A DNA stretch of 64,000 nucleotides from Acanthochlamys bracteata (lineage: Eukaryota; Streptophyta; Magnoliopsida; Pandanales; Velloziaceae): contig CM034133.1 of the NCBI GenBank assembly GCA_019914995.1, forward strand, positions 9,070,495 to 9,134,494, given 5' to 3'. Below the pieces are notes generated by a model that made no database searches, had not been told where the DNA came from, and worked only from the letters and a program-made list of their open reading frames with translations. Shown piece by piece: positions 1-12,400 of this stretch. The translations under genes were made by a program, and so were the position numbers. Every line of letters begins with the position of its first letter. Positions within the stretch are counted from its first letter, which is position 1.

Positions 1-48
1 TATACATGCATTATAATTGTTATTAGAAATATCATATTTTTTACGCAG

Positions 49-586
49 GTGGAAGAGTGTCTGGACACAATGGACCAACTAGGGTACACTTATGAGTCCG
101 TGCCCCTGCCGTGGTACGAGAAACCGAAACTATTCATCCAACCAAGCATTAATGGCCAGGTCTGCACCGAGGATGGTGAGGGTCGACGAGTTCGGTCCAC
201 CTCCGAGAAGACTGACGGAACCGATACGAGCAATCGTACCGAGACCAAGAAAGAACACCACAGATCATAAGCACGATGGAGACGATGCGATGGAAGTGAT
301 CTCCATCGAGGGCATTGAACCGGAGGCAGGACCAGTTCGATTTGACATCTACATCGCGGTGCCGGATGAAGGTGGGTTTGTGAGTTCAGATTACGGCGAG
401 TTCGTTGGTAACTTCAACAAGCTTACCAGTCACGTTGGCACAACTGACAAGATGGTTTTAGAACTCGGCGTTACACAATCATTGAAGGACATGTACGTTG
501 CGGACGATGTTAGGCAACTTGTGATCACGCTGGTGCCGAGTGACGGTGACGTTACCGTCGGCGATGTCAAGATCAATCTTTTTTAA
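49..586 (+). CDS. PPO: Polyphenol oxidase, 3' exon (partial; frame shift inside)
   Basis: This is the C-terminal part of a plant polyphenol oxidase (type-3 copper enzyme oxidising mono- and o-diphenols to quinones, usually in the thylakoid lumen). The catalytic copper domain lies left of the window. The exon begins after a clear acceptor (AG at 47-48). It reads VEECLDTMDQLGYTYESVPLPWYEKPK in frame 1, which resembles the linker after the tyrosinase domain. From about 190 onward the recognisable sequence is in frame 2: PIRAIVPRPRKN, then the C-terminal PPO1_KFDV-type domain (VRFDIYIAVPDEGG, DYGEFVGNFNKL, LVITLVPSDGDVTVGDVKINLF) and a stop at 584-586. The shift lies between about 150 and 205, with no usable intron there. 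This is either a decaying copy or a sequence error. The family assignment rests on the KFDV-domain pattern. Confidence 0.82.
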
Positions 587-1211
587 ACGGAACAGAGATA
601 CTGATCGATCGATGTTTGTTTCAGTTTGTATGGGTCGGAGATGTCCTAACTAGCTTTTATATGTTTTAATGCTTTTTTCTTTTTCATTTACTTTAGTTAG
701 TATGTGTTTTTCTTTACCATGCAAATTATATAAATGTGTCTTTGTTCATGATTTAAAAAACATTCATGTTTTTTTTCTTTTGGTTCAATCATATCAACAA
801 AAGCTTCATGTGTTTCACACTTTCATTACAATTTAACCAAGAAAATATGTTGGAATACAACTGTTTATTTGGAAATAAACCACCCATTACCTGTTGTTCT
901 TGAGAAAGATTGCAAGATAATGGAAAGCTCTAATCAGATATAATAGCTTTAATTTTTAGGAACAATTTGATTGCTCAAACATTTTCAATGAGTGGAATCG
1001 TCTACTTGCAATCACTCAGTTGAAGAAAATTTGGAAAAAGCTGATTTATACTCAGGTTTTGATTACTGTTTTGAAGTTTTATATAGATCATTGCTGGGAT
1101 CTTGCACTATTCCTGACGTACAAACCTGAGTATAAGCAATGCCGGCGGCCGTATCTGGCGGCTGCGCCGCCAGCTGTCCTCAGTTTGTATTTGTATCTTC
1201 CTTTTAATTTA
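587..1211. other. PPO 3' UTR and intergenic spacer
   Basis: AT-rich sequence with no coding signal. The first part is presumably the polyphenol oxidase 3' UTR; an AATAAA-like motif occurs near 890. A short GC-rich perfect hairpin (8-bp stem, 3-base loop) sits at 1155-1173 and stands out from its surroundings. Nothing else was recognised. Confidence 0.5.
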
Positions 1212-1448
1212 GGACGTGTTTATCTTGAAATAAAGTAGATGAAATAAATCTTTTTAAAATTAATTTTAAATCAAATTAAAATTAAAAATATTTAATAAAA
1301 AATAATATATATGATTTAATATTTATAATAAATTTTAAAATTAAAATTTTAAAATATTAATAAAAAAATTTTATTTTAAATTATATATATATTTTATATT
1401 AAAAATAAATTTTAAAAAACTAAATATGAGGTATTGATAAATACGGCC
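1212..1448. mobile_element. MITE, family A (Tourist/PIF-Harbinger-like)
   Basis: An AT-rich element of about 237 bp with terminal inverted repeats GGACGTGTTTA and TAAATACGGCC, flanked on both sides by TTA. The termini, size and 3-bp TTA target duplication fit a Tourist-like non-autonomous PIF/Harbinger element. Close relatives occur at 10812-11048, 45879-46093, 53847-54097 and 56068-56304. Confidence 0.65.
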
Positions 1449-2129
1449 TTACCATAGTATCATAGCAAAATTCGGATTACAAGTAGACTTAGGCACCGTT
1501 TCAAATTTTAGAAGTAACAAATATTTGTAGATATCATATAAAAAAAATTAATTTTGATTATTGATTATGTTAAAAAATAAAATTTATTTTTAAAAAAATC
1601 AACAAATTTCTAAATTAAAAAAAATTCTATTTCATAATTATCCCGAATATCTCCTACATGAAAAAGTGTAATTTTTACAATAAAAATTTTTTTTTTCTAC
1701 TAAGAAGTTATTTCTAACTCATCTTTCATTATAGAAAAAACACAAAAAATCACTCTCAAATTATTTTTTAATACAAAAAATATATTACTTCCAATAATAT
1801 TATTTTTAATTACTCGCTTTCAAAAACTTAATTTCAAAAAACTTACTTCTAAAGCTAAAAAAAAGACACCCGAAAAGTAAAGCAATTCTTTTTCAGCATT
1901 GAGCTCCGTTTACTTTAGCGGGTAATAGCTGACCTCCTGTGAGAACGTGACGCCAATTAATTGCAAGGGCAACCCAGGCAAGATGACCTCCTCGTCGTCT
2001 TCGGCTGCCTGTGAGACTACGGAACTCCTGTATACCCCTGCATACCAATGGCATCCACGACATTCCTCCTTCTGAAAATCAGATTTCATTGGTGCAACCA
2101 TTCCGGAAAATCATATTCATGAATCCTCA

Positions 2130-2751
2130 AAGTTTTTCTTTAGAGGATGGTGGATTACTGCTTTTTTATTTTTTGTGCCATCAATTTCACATATTTTGGG
2201 AATCTAATTATAACAACAATATTATAAGAACCTCTAAACTATTTAGAGATTTTATAGTATGAGAAACATCTTTTATGCTTTTATTTGTTTGTTTTTTCAA
2301 CTTTTAACTGTGCACTTATTTATCAAAATTAGTGACATGATGGAAGGAGCACTTAAAATTCATGGTAGAGAATGGACGCACGGATATATCGATCATAAAC
2401 AATATTTAGTTTTCAAATATAAAAGACAAATATACTGAAATATTTTCAATACATATTCTTATATACTTAAGAACAAAATATTGCTAACGATCAATATATC
2501 CGTACGTCCATCCTCTACAATGAATTTTAAAGGCTCCTTCCATCATGTCACTAATTTTGATAAATAATGCACAGTTTAAAGTTGAAAAAATAAACAAATA
2601 AAAGTATAAAAAATATTTCTCATACTATAAAAATTTCTGAATAGTTTAGAGATTCTTATAATATTGTTTTCACGGTTACATTCCCAAAATATACTAGTGA
2701 TAGCACAAAACATCAAAAAGCAAAAAACCACCATCATTGAGAAAAAACTTC
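2130..2751. repeat. Long foldback (inverted repeat, arms about 290 bp)
   Basis: The left arm (about 2130-2425) is the imperfect reverse complement of the right arm (about 2460-2751). For example, the stretch around 2330-2395 (GACATGATGGAAGGAGC, GGATATAT) reappears inverted at 2490-2560. Only a short AT loop separates the arms. They have diverged by point changes and small indels, so this is not a recent event. It could be a foldback or Mutator-like MITE, or a young hairpin-RNA locus. No coding sequence is present and no target duplication was found. Confidence 0.75.
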
Positions 2752-3299
2752 CAAAATGACCTCATTATATTTGGATAGTAGAAATCTAAAACATTAGAAA
2801 CTTCATAATATGATTCCGGAATTAATACACCAAGGAAGCACTTGTGCCCTTACTCGTACTTGAGAATGTAATCTCTACTAAATTCTTATTCGAAACATTC
2901 CATGTAGACCCTGCAATGTAATAAATATAATTGACAAATGTTTTCCCAAGCTTGCAAGAAAATACTCATCTAAGCCATGATTCTAAATCCACATTACTAT
3001 ATGGTCGACAGATTTGAAAGCAATTACCGAACGCTTTTGGAGAATGGTCAATCGCTCAATATAATGGGACACAGTGGTTCTTCATTAATTAGACGAGCGA
3101 TTGAAGCCTGAGATTTTCATGAAATAGAATATCATAATTAGAAAAATAGAAATATAATATCACAATAACAAAGATTGAAATATAAAAAGAAGAGATTGAA
3201 AAAAAAGAAAAAGAAACCAAGAAAGAAGAGAAGTTATTTTTGGAAAAGATATAGCATCTCATGTGCATTTAATAGTAGGGGAGAGTGAAATGAAATAGT

Positions 3300-4449
3300 T
3301 TGAAGAAGGATTTCGTACATCAAAGGCGAGCGTACATCAACTGGAGGTACATGCAATCTCTCAGATATACCTCTATCACCAACTTGAGTATCCAAGCTGC
3401 TCGTCAAACCCTATAATATAAACAAATATAATAACCACCTAAAACCGATAAACATAACCAAATCACAAGCCTTAATATCCATCTAAATCCAACTTAACCC
3501 AAACCTGCTCTAAGACACAATTGAATTCAAGATTCGATTATTAACCATTAAGTCCACAATCAATAACTTATAATACTTGACTGGTGCTAGGACTAGTGGG
3601 TTAGAAAAGCTTACCGGAACAAAGAAGACAATCGGAGTCGGAATCAGCCTAGTTCGCAACAACGAACTTGCCGTTTCTCAATCCAAGCAACCCTGCGGTG
3701 GAAAGGATCATCGGTTGCTCAAAAGTAAGTACATAGTGTTCAAATTGGGTGTGATAACTCACTATCAGTGTGGGACCCACATCTCGCCGGCTTCCAGCCA
3801 AAACTAGGATTCCTAAAATTTTTGACAGCGTTAGGAAGCACCAGTAGAGTCTATAGAAGGAAGATGAAGGCCCAATTGAGCGCTACAGGACGGAATCGTC
3901 CAATCAACCGCCACGGCCGACGATCGCGCGTTTCGGGCGACCGAGCAGAAATTCGATCAAATTGGTTGAGTGTAAAGCATCAGCAGGGTGGGGAGATGGT
4001 TTACCGCAGGTCGGCGGAGTCAAATTGACGGGGAGTTCCCGCGGAAATCTAGGGTTTTTCCTCCGGTGAGATTGTAGCTCAATCTGACGCAATTTGGGAA
4101 AAGAAGAGAAATAGGAGGGTAAGGAAGGTCCCAGGCTGATAGATGAGCTGGATTGCCGGGAGGCAGTCCGGTGAAACTTAGGGTTTTCGCCCGCACGGTG
4201 TAGGTGTGATGATGACGTCCTGAGAGGAGAAACAAGAATGGTGAGGACGGCGGAGAGATTCTCAGCTCCGTTGAGGGAAAATCGCATGCCGGAAGCTCAC
4301 CGCACAGTCGCCAGGGTGAGCGGCTCGGGAGCGGCTTCGTGAGGGAGAGGGAAAAGATAAGAGAAACAAGTGGAAGAAAAGGTTAAGGTTATTGGACTTT
4401 ATACTTGTTTTCAATGGGCTTGGGCTTCAATTCAAACGGGCTATTACAG
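3300..4449 (-). mobile_element. LTR-like block, possibly Ty3/gypsy Tekay/Del type (fossil)
   Basis: A GC-richer block stands out in AT-rich DNA. Read on the minus strand it begins TGTAATAGCCCGTTTGAA at 4449, typical of LTR starts in Tekay/Del-like Ty3/gypsy elements. It continues through a CCGG-rich, promoter-like stretch ('ccctag' motifs) into a 'ggtaagc' segment near 3610. The left end is not defined and no target duplication or internal domain was found, so it is probably a partial or solo LTR. Open frames inside (for example 3904-4287) look incidental. The family name is an inference from composition and ends. Confidence 0.35.
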
Positions 4450-6900
4450 AAACCAATCATATAATAGATCCAGAGATTCCAACACTCCCAACACAACCAT
4501 TATAAAACCATCAGCAACAAAAAGAACGCCGCGAAGCAATTCGATTAACAAATTAAAAACCAAAACTTTCCAAGCAACTCCAGGTCACAAAACATAACAA
4601 AAACAATCTTCTAACTAGAGAAGGAAGAGAGAAAATGAATGAGAACCAACCTGTTCGAAATTTCATAATCTGGGCTTGGCCAAGCTCCATGTAAAGGTTA
4701 CAATTCCAGATTTTCATCCCAGAATCTATCTCATAATATGAATTAAGTTCGATAAAAGTAACGTGATGATATCAATATAAAACTACTTAAAATTGTGTCC
4801 CTCTGGTAGCTTCAACAACTCGGCGAGCTAAATATAGTATTGACTATTATGCTTCTCAACTAGATTTCTGTTTTTCACTTCTCTTTTCTTTATTGCAGGA
4901 ACATTGACATTTTTTTCCTTTGGCTTATATTACCCTCCTTGCAACTCTGAGTTCAAACGGGTTGAATTTACCCCATTGGAGACTCCACACTTGCTACAAT
5001 CGCGTCTACTTACCAATGTCGTCCACTGAATGACTGATGTAGGATTAGATTGGATTTGAATTTCTCAATCTTTATTGATTAGTTTAATAAATTGAATGAT
5101 AAAATCACAAGTTAATATTAATTGTTATTCTTCTCAATAGAAAAAGTATAATATGTATAAAAGATACATCTCAATTAGAACGAATATCTAATGAGATATT
5201 TTAACATAATGTTCTTCCAATGAGCATGTTCTTCCAATGAGCTTGTGTGGTGCTCCTGTGCAGCTTTGAGTATGTTAGATCTCATTATTAGCTTCAATGT
5301 TTTAACTTGTCTTTCAATGGAAAGCATTTCAAAATTGACCAATAATTATTTTATAACTATGTTTGTGTGATCATTGGAGTCTTCAACCTTTCCCTGTGAT
5401 TTTCTTGATACTTTTGAGACGACTTCTATCAGCTGGAGAATGGTTTAATCTTGTAGCTTAATAAAGTAATTTTAGTAGATGATTGTAGATCAGTCATTCA
5501 ATGATCAGCTGGAGAATGTGTTTTTGGTCAACTTTTTTATATGAACTTATAGTTTGTACGATTGACCAAAAGGCTTATGGGATATTTATAGGATATTTAG
5601 GAGTACTTATTGAAAAAAAAAAATTTGATAAAAAAAAGGTATTTTAAAATTTTTTTAAAAATAAGCTATATTTTTTTATTTAAAAAAATAATAAAAATAA
5701 CTAATAAAAAAATTTTATGACGTAGAATTTTGCTGCACTTTTAAAAATTTTTAAAAAATTTTATAATATATTTTAGAAGTTTTATTGAAAAACATAAAAT
5801 CAAAATTTTGGAAAGAGAAGCTCTCCCAAATATGTTAGGCTTAAAAAGAATCTGCATTGTTTCTGATTGCTTCTAAAAATTATTAATGGTCGCTATTTTT
5901 CAAATCTGATTAGAAATATACTAATATAATAGTCGATTATTAAATTCTCTATTCTTTCTCCATTTGCAGGCCTCAATGCTCCATTCTAAGGCATGTCTGG
6001 TAGTGCATATTATTTTTTTTTCGTTTGAATTATTTATCTTATATTTTTTATAGTATTTTATAGAATTTTTAAAATTTTTAAAAAATATAAAAAAAATTTC
6101 ACCGTAAGATCTTATTATCATTTATTTATATATTTTTCTAGATAAAAAGATAAGATTTATTTTCAAAAATTTTTAATATATTTTCATTCTATAAAAATTA
6201 TTTTCAAAAGTAATCCCAAATATTTCTTAATTCTTAATCAACTTTTGCCGCCTTGTGCTTTATGAATAGTTAGCTATTCTACCAATACTTTGTACAAAAA
6301 TCTTCTCTCAAATATAATTGGCTATCTGTTATTTATATGATAATTTTTTTGTGAAAGAGTTGCAACTTGATTCAAATAATTAATCCACCCTATCCTATAA
6401 ATTATAGTTCTTAATTAATATAATCATCAAAAACTTTTTGGAGTTCCAACAAGAAGCATGATTAGGGCACACACTCAAAATGCATGTTTCAACTTCTTCG
6501 GATTCGATTAACAGCTCAAACACTTGTTAGAAAAAGCATGAGACAACTCTCAGGAGATTCACTTACCACTTCGGTGCATTATGGTTTAAACTTTTACCAA
6601 TTAAGTGATTAACTTCTTCTTAAACAAATTTCCTTATCACAAAACTTGGTAAAACTTTTGTTTTCTGTTTTACAGATATGTTAAAGAATGCCAGAAATAT
6701 GGACGGTTTTGTTGGTCCACTGAAAAAAAAAAGAGAAGGTGATGAAACAGTACATGCATATCATGTTCAGGAATCTCAGTAACAACCTTCTTCTTTTTCC
6801 CTTTAGCACATTTTGTACTTTTCTTGAAACTTTTTACAAAGGAAAATTTCTCAGTTTTCAACAGAATTACCAACTACTTAATTTCATAAGAAAATCTTAT
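4450..6900. other. Intergenic spacer with MITE-like remnants
   Basis: AT-rich spacer upstream of the bHLH gene. No convincing coding region was found. A segment at about 5990-6225 starts GTCTGGTAGTGCATA and ends TCCCAAATA; it looks like a degraded family-B element (compare 17283-17523). The stretch around 5200-5560 has more balanced composition but no frame or family I can recognise. Confidence 0.4.
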
Positions 6901-6921
6901 AACCCTTTTAATTACTTGATC

Positions 6922-6931
6922 TTCTATATAT
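6922..6931 (+). promoter_or_regulatory. Putative TATA box of the bHLH gene
   Basis: A TATATATATA run lies about 40 bp upstream of a short untranslated exon. That exon ends at 6972 with a strong donor (GTGAGT from 6973); the matching acceptor is TTGCTGCAG ending at 7338. This places the promoter here and a 366-bp intron in the 5' leader. Both are inferred from sequence alone. Confidence 0.45.
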
Positions 6932-7356
6932 ATACAATTCTACCTTCCATCGTTTCGGAATGTGCTTCAGTGGTGAGTTTTCAAGATCTTTGAAACTATG
7001 TTTGTCGTTTCAAAGCATGCAAATAATTTGTCCATCTAGTTGTTGTCTGATGTCGAAGTTTACTTTCTTCGGTTAAGCGTCTTCTTTGTTTTCTGGTTAG
7101 ATTGTTTGTTCTAGTGATGTACTGCTAGCTAGCAGTTGCTGCTTGCTGTTGTTTTTCTTCTGCAATTCTTTGCTATATCTTTGATTTGGTTAGCCTTTTC
7201 ATCAAAAAAGAACGGAATTTTTCTGTCTGATTGCATAAACTTGAGTTAAATTTGTAGCTAGATTTCATGATTCTGCAACCTGAAATTCATGCTATTATCT
7301 TTTTGTTTCTTCTTTTTTTCCTGTTCTTTTTGCTGCAGATAAGGATCCATACAGCA

Positions 7357-8557
7357 ATGTATTCTTCCAGTGAAGGGCACACTTCAGCAATGGACCTAAA
7401 CTTCAACCTTCTCCAAAGAGATCAAGACCAATTCTTCTACGATCACAACCAGCACCATCAGCAACAACAATGCATAGACGTTATTGATCCTAACGCAATG
7501 CAGCAGTTCTACCACCATACACGACCAAGCACAACCAGTTTCATCTACGGCTTGCCTGAAAGCTACACAAATAGTGCTCCAGCTGACATGAACAACTACT
7601 CTGCAGGCGAGCAGTACTCTTTACCGTTCGATTACAGGCTTCTGAACGAAGGGATTGGGACAGATAATGGTTACGAGTTGCTGCACGAAAATTTTCATGT
7701 AACTAAGAAGCAACAGAACGAGAACTCGAGGAAGGGGAAACGGAAGCACAACCAGAAAGGTAATATGGACAAAACCGAGAAGCAAAGGAGGGAGAGGTTC
7801 AGCATGAAGTATGATGTCCTCAAGTCTCTCATTCCTAACCAAACAAAGGTGCCAACTTTATCTTCTGTATACATAGTTGCTTGGAAACATTTTCGCAGCG
7901 GTTGATATTTTGCGTCTATTTTCCTGAAGCCTGACAGGGCAACGATTATCGCCGACGCAATCGAGTACATTAACGAGTTAGTAAGAACAGTGAATGAGCT
8001 GAAGATGCTAGTAGCAAGAAAGCGGCAGACGCAGGAAAGAAACAACCACCAGATAATAACTGAAGAAATAGACTGTAACGGCGGAGACACTGATAGCTCA
8101 TCAATGAAACCAGTGATCTCTGATGACAACAACAACAACAAGACGGTGATTCCGGGTGGTTTGCGGAGTTCATGGCTGCAGAGAAGATCTAAAGACTGTG
8201 TTGTTGATGTGAGAATTGTTGAAGATGAAGTGTATGTGAAGATCACTCAGAGAAAATCTATGATTAACTGTTTGTTGATTGTTCCGCGGGTTCTTGATGA
8301 TCTCCAGCTTCAGCTTCTGCACTTGACTGGTGGCAATATCGGCGATAGCCGTATTTTCATGCTCAACACTAAGGTCAATAATTTTTGTTTAAAATTATTA
8401 TAGAAGTTTAGCTATTATGATCAAACTTATGAATTTCATGATCTGTATTTGAATTTTTGGTGTGTAGATACAAGAGATATCAAGTGTGTATGCAGGAGCA
8501 ATAGCAAAGAAGCTGATTGAAGCAATGGAAATTTTGCAGCAGAGCTTTGGGTTTTAG
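7357..8557 (+). CDS. bHLH transcription factor, bHLH10/89/91 (EAT1-like) type
   Basis: Three coding exons: 7357-7848, 7930-8373 and 8468-8557. Phase-0 junctions give 341 residues. The bHLH domain spans about 139-182, with a basic region TEKQRRERF, helix 1 YDVLKSLIP, loop NQTKPD and helix 2 RATIIADAIEYINELV. The C-terminal part (SSWLQRRSKDCVVDVRIVEDEVYVKITQRK, then INCLLIVPRVLDDLQLQLLHLTGG) matches the ACT-like region of the Arabidopsis bHLH10/89/91 and rice EAT1 group, which regulate anther tapetum development and act with DYT1-type partners. The N-terminus is rich in His, Gln and Asn. The start was chosen at ATG 7357, just after the leader-intron acceptor; the upstream open frame with a hydrophobic run is intron sequence. 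A tapetal role is inferred by homology. Confidence 0.9.
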
Positions 8558-9060
8558 ATGGAATTCTTCAGCTTAGAGCTTATAGCTTATAGCTTTTTGA
8601 GAGAAGTGCTTTATAATTTTTCTTCTGTTGTTTGCTGCAGTACTGGCAGTTTATTATCATGAACAGTTTTTGAGTAGTACAGATTGTTTGTTTGTTTGTT
8701 CCAGTGAGATGCTTTTATCCGTTTTACAGAATTTATTTTTATCGAAAATTTGTGTATGTAAAATTATTTTTTAGATTTTAATTTTTTTTTCAAATTCACT
8801 AAATTTAGTTTTAGCTTATTTTTTATTAAGCTTGATTTCAACTAACTCAATTTTATGAAACTTATTTTTTACGAATTAAAATACGCCCGTAGGAATAAAT
8901 TATTACTATATATAGATCAAGAAATGCATTTCAATCAAATAATCGAAGAGTTTGCAACAAACCAAATGGTTGTATAATGCTCTAGCCCGTAAGAAACTCA
9001 GCCCAACGGATTCGGGCTAATAAGATTATGTCATGTAAATATATATATATATATATATAT
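8558..9060. other. bHLH 3' UTR and spacer
   Basis: The 3' UTR of the bHLH gene is followed by AT-rich DNA ending in an (AT)n microsatellite (about 9040-9060) that abuts the next element. A partial family-C-like end (ATTAAAATACGCCC) is visible near 8876. No gene was seen. Confidence 0.45.
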
Positions 9061-9472
9061 AGGATGGGAATAAAAGTACCCTATTTTTTAGGAGCACCTT
9101 AGGGACACCCTTTTCAATCTAAAGTTCGAAATTCAATCTCCACCGTTAGATATGAAAAACTATTAGTAAAAAAATATACTAACAAAATTTCAAGTCAATC
9201 GGAATACAAATCGATTTCCATCCGGCGTTTAATCAAATAATATAAATAATAAAATTTGATAAAAATTTTTTTTTAATGTCATTTTGATCAAGAGATTTGA
9301 TGGAGATCAATTTATGATCCAATTGAATTAAAATTTTGTAGCCGTCTTTGTAATTCATAGTTTTTCATATCCAACGGTAGAGATTATATTTAAAAATTTT
9401 TATGCATCTTTTTAGAAGGGGGTACCCTAAAGTGCCCCTAAGAATAATGTGCTCATATCCCACCCATATATA
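9061..9472. mobile_element. MITE-like inverted repeat inserted in an (AT)n microsatellite
   Basis: An element of about 410 bp whose ends are inverted copies: GGATGGGAATAAAAGTACCC on the left and the reverse of GGGTGGGATATGAGCAC on the right. Further matching inner segments follow (TTAGGG and GGTACC motifs, and CCGTTAGATATGAAAAACTA against its complement near 9355). It is bordered on both sides by (AT)n runs (about 9040-9060 and 9465-9485), so it appears to have inserted into a TA-repeat tract. No coding capacity. The superfamily is unclear. Confidence 0.65.
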
Positions 9473-12400
9473 TATATATATATATAATTATGAATTAATA
9501 TATGCGATTATTATTCAGTCAGTAAAGTATTCAATTATTGACTAGATAAATAATTATTTTATAAAGAGAAAAAAATTTACTAACTGGTTTATCTTTAGTC
9601 AGTATTTGAGCTGATCAAAACTATTTTTATTGTAGTAGTTGTACACATTGAACCCATATTTATACAAAATATATATATATATATATATTTTTTTTCAACA
9701 TATTTTTTATTTCTATCGTAAGTGAGTTCTATAAAAAAATTTTGAGAAATGGATTGAGAGTTGAGTTCCATCTATTTTAAAGCAAACTAAAATTAAAAAA
9801 TTAAACTAGTCAAATTATGAACGAAAAAATGAGTTCCATAGAATTGAGATACCATATTTATCCAATCATATGAATACATGTATACACTTCAAAAACTTTT
9901 ATGAGTATTTATAAAAATATTTTTTTAAATAATTAAAAATTATTTTAAGAAATAAGCTTTTTTTATTTAAAAAAAATCAGCAATAATAAAATTTACGACA
10001 TACATTTTTTTATAGTTTCTAAATATTTAAAGAACTTTATAAAATATTAATTAAAAAAATTAAAAATTACAAACTTAAGATTAAAATAAAATGAAGTACA
10101 AACGCACTAAGAGACAGTGCCTTAGTACCCATATTTATTAGTTAGTACCCCTAGTTAGAAATTTAGTGCCTATTTTTGCACAGTTATATGTAAGCATACA
10201 CATTTAATACTGCGTTCTTATATAGTTACATGCATTCTTTTGTACCCTTAGTACCTGTATATGACAAAAATAAAATGCATAACCTACTATGCAAACTTTA
10301 GTCATTACTCATTGCTAGTAGTTTCACAATGTAAATAAATCGATGTACCTTACATGCAAATATAAAACATATGAGACTGATCTGTAAATATCGTCTCCAT
10401 TTTTACCTACCTCTACATCGCAGTCACCGGTCCATCAATTGGGTCCACTCACCAACCAAATTACCTCCACGTATTACTTGGCGAACTTTCTAGAAAAGTG
10501 AAATTCTGGAATTTTTCGGTGAAGAATCCACTTTATTTGTTTATTTTAAAATAATAACTTAAACGTAAAAGTTATAGTTTCTTAATTTAATAATTTTTGT
10601 AAAATATTATACAAATTTTATTCAAAATTATAAAAGAAATTTTTTTCGAACGCTCTATCAAATATGACAATAGTCCGTTTTGATTTGCAACTAATTATTG
10701 ATTCCAAAATATTCAATGAAATTATTTAAGGTAAAATACAATGTTAGTGATAGATAAAAGAGGATCATATAAAGAAAGAATATACACTCCAATCTTATAG
10801 AACAACACATAGGGCGTGTTTATCTTGAAATAAAATAAGTTCTTTGAAACTTACTTTAAAAAATCAAATTAACAATTAAAAATATTTAATAAAAATAAAA
10901 TTATATATTAATAGAATATTTATAATAAGTTTTAAAAATAATATTTTAAAAATTTTTTATTAATAAAATAATTTTATTTTAATTTATATATATATTTTAT
11001 ATTTAAAATAAATTTAAAAAAAGTGAGTTTGAAGTGTCGGTAAATACGCACATAATATCTTCTCCACGGATAGGTTTTGTGGTTTTGTTAATTATGCAGA
11101 ATTTGCTAAAAACTATTAATGTGTAAAGTGGAATTGAGACCTTAGTGGGAATACAATGTTTGGAAATTATGGTATTTAATTTATGCTAAAGGTATGTGTT
11201 AATCTCACCGAACTCTACTTCCTTCAGATTTGAATTTTAGTTATATATTAAACTCTATTTTTATTAAAATTTTATTTTAAAATATACTTTATGTATTTCG
11301 GTTGCCACATCAAATAATACTTTCGTCGAACTCTATTTTTTATTTAATTTTATTCTTCTAAAACTTACTAATTTATTTTTACGCAATTAAAATACGATCT
11401 AATTTTATCGTATAGATGGACTAATTCCAGTTAGTTTGGAACTTTGGATTGTTTAAAAAATATTGTTTTGAAAATAAATTTTAATAATTTTTTTAAATGA
11501 CTTTGTTTTTTATTTTAAAAATTATCAAAATTATATATAGAAGTATATATCTATGAATTATAATTTTACATATTTTAAATTCTAAATTAATTTTCTAAAA
11601 TATTATATAAAAATTTTTAAATAAAAAATGAAAAGGTGATGAAAAGAGTATTTCAAATTTCCTATCCCAGAATGTTTTGAAATAATTTTGAAATAAAATT
11701 TTTTTCGAAATAAAAAATATTTTTATTTTGTTTAAAAATAAGCTTTATTTATTTTATCTAAAAAAATAAAAAAGTTTCACTATATTAAATTTTTTTATAA
11801 TTTCTAAATTTTAAATAAAATTTCTAAATATTTATAAAAAATATACTGAAAAATATATAATTAAAAATTAAAAAATTATTTTTGAAGAAAGCTAGGCTAG
11901 AAACATTCCCTAAGTCATCACCAAAAGTAAAAAAAAGTAATAACAACTAACAACGACATAATGAAAATTATTTTGCACCTACTACAAGAGAAAAAAGTTT
12001 TTTCTTTTATAAATTTTTTGGGAGTTGGTGAGTTGCTTGGTTGCTTGATGTTCATCACATACTAGTAGTCATCATTGAGCACTTTTCAACAACCAAAAGC
12101 TACCAACTTTTATTTTGTTTTGTTTTGTTTTTGTTCTTTTAAGACAACAACAAGATCAAATTATTGTCAGTGATATCTACTACTAAAATAAACAAATAAG
12201 ATAAACCAAATATATTCCAAATTTGTTTTAATTGGTCTCAACAAAAAAAGCTGTTCTCCTCATTTCCAGAGCAGGTAATCTGGAGATTTTATTTTAGATT
12301 GAGGTAAATCAGTATTGTGAAAATTTTGGATGCTAAGTAGGACAAGTGTTTAGAAATACTTATAATTTTTTTAAAAAACAAAAATTTTATTCTGATTTAA

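Noticed and set aside
1910-2101. 63-codon minus-strand frame beside the foldback
   Set aside because: Looks slightly protein-like (KEECRGCHWYAGVYRSS) but is too short, has no gene context and no family I can name.
2130-2751. Calling the foldback a MIRNA gene
   Set aside because: No mature miRNA sequence or small-RNA evidence can be seen; a transposon origin is at least as likely.
3904-4287. 127-codon minus-strand frame in the GC-rich block
   Set aside because: Low-complexity, proline/serine-rich translation inside an LTR-like repeat; not a gene.
7267-7356. Upstream ATG giving the bHLH a hydrophobic N-terminus
   Set aside because: This stretch is intron ending in a polypyrimidine tract and CTGCAG; the start at 7357 fits the family.
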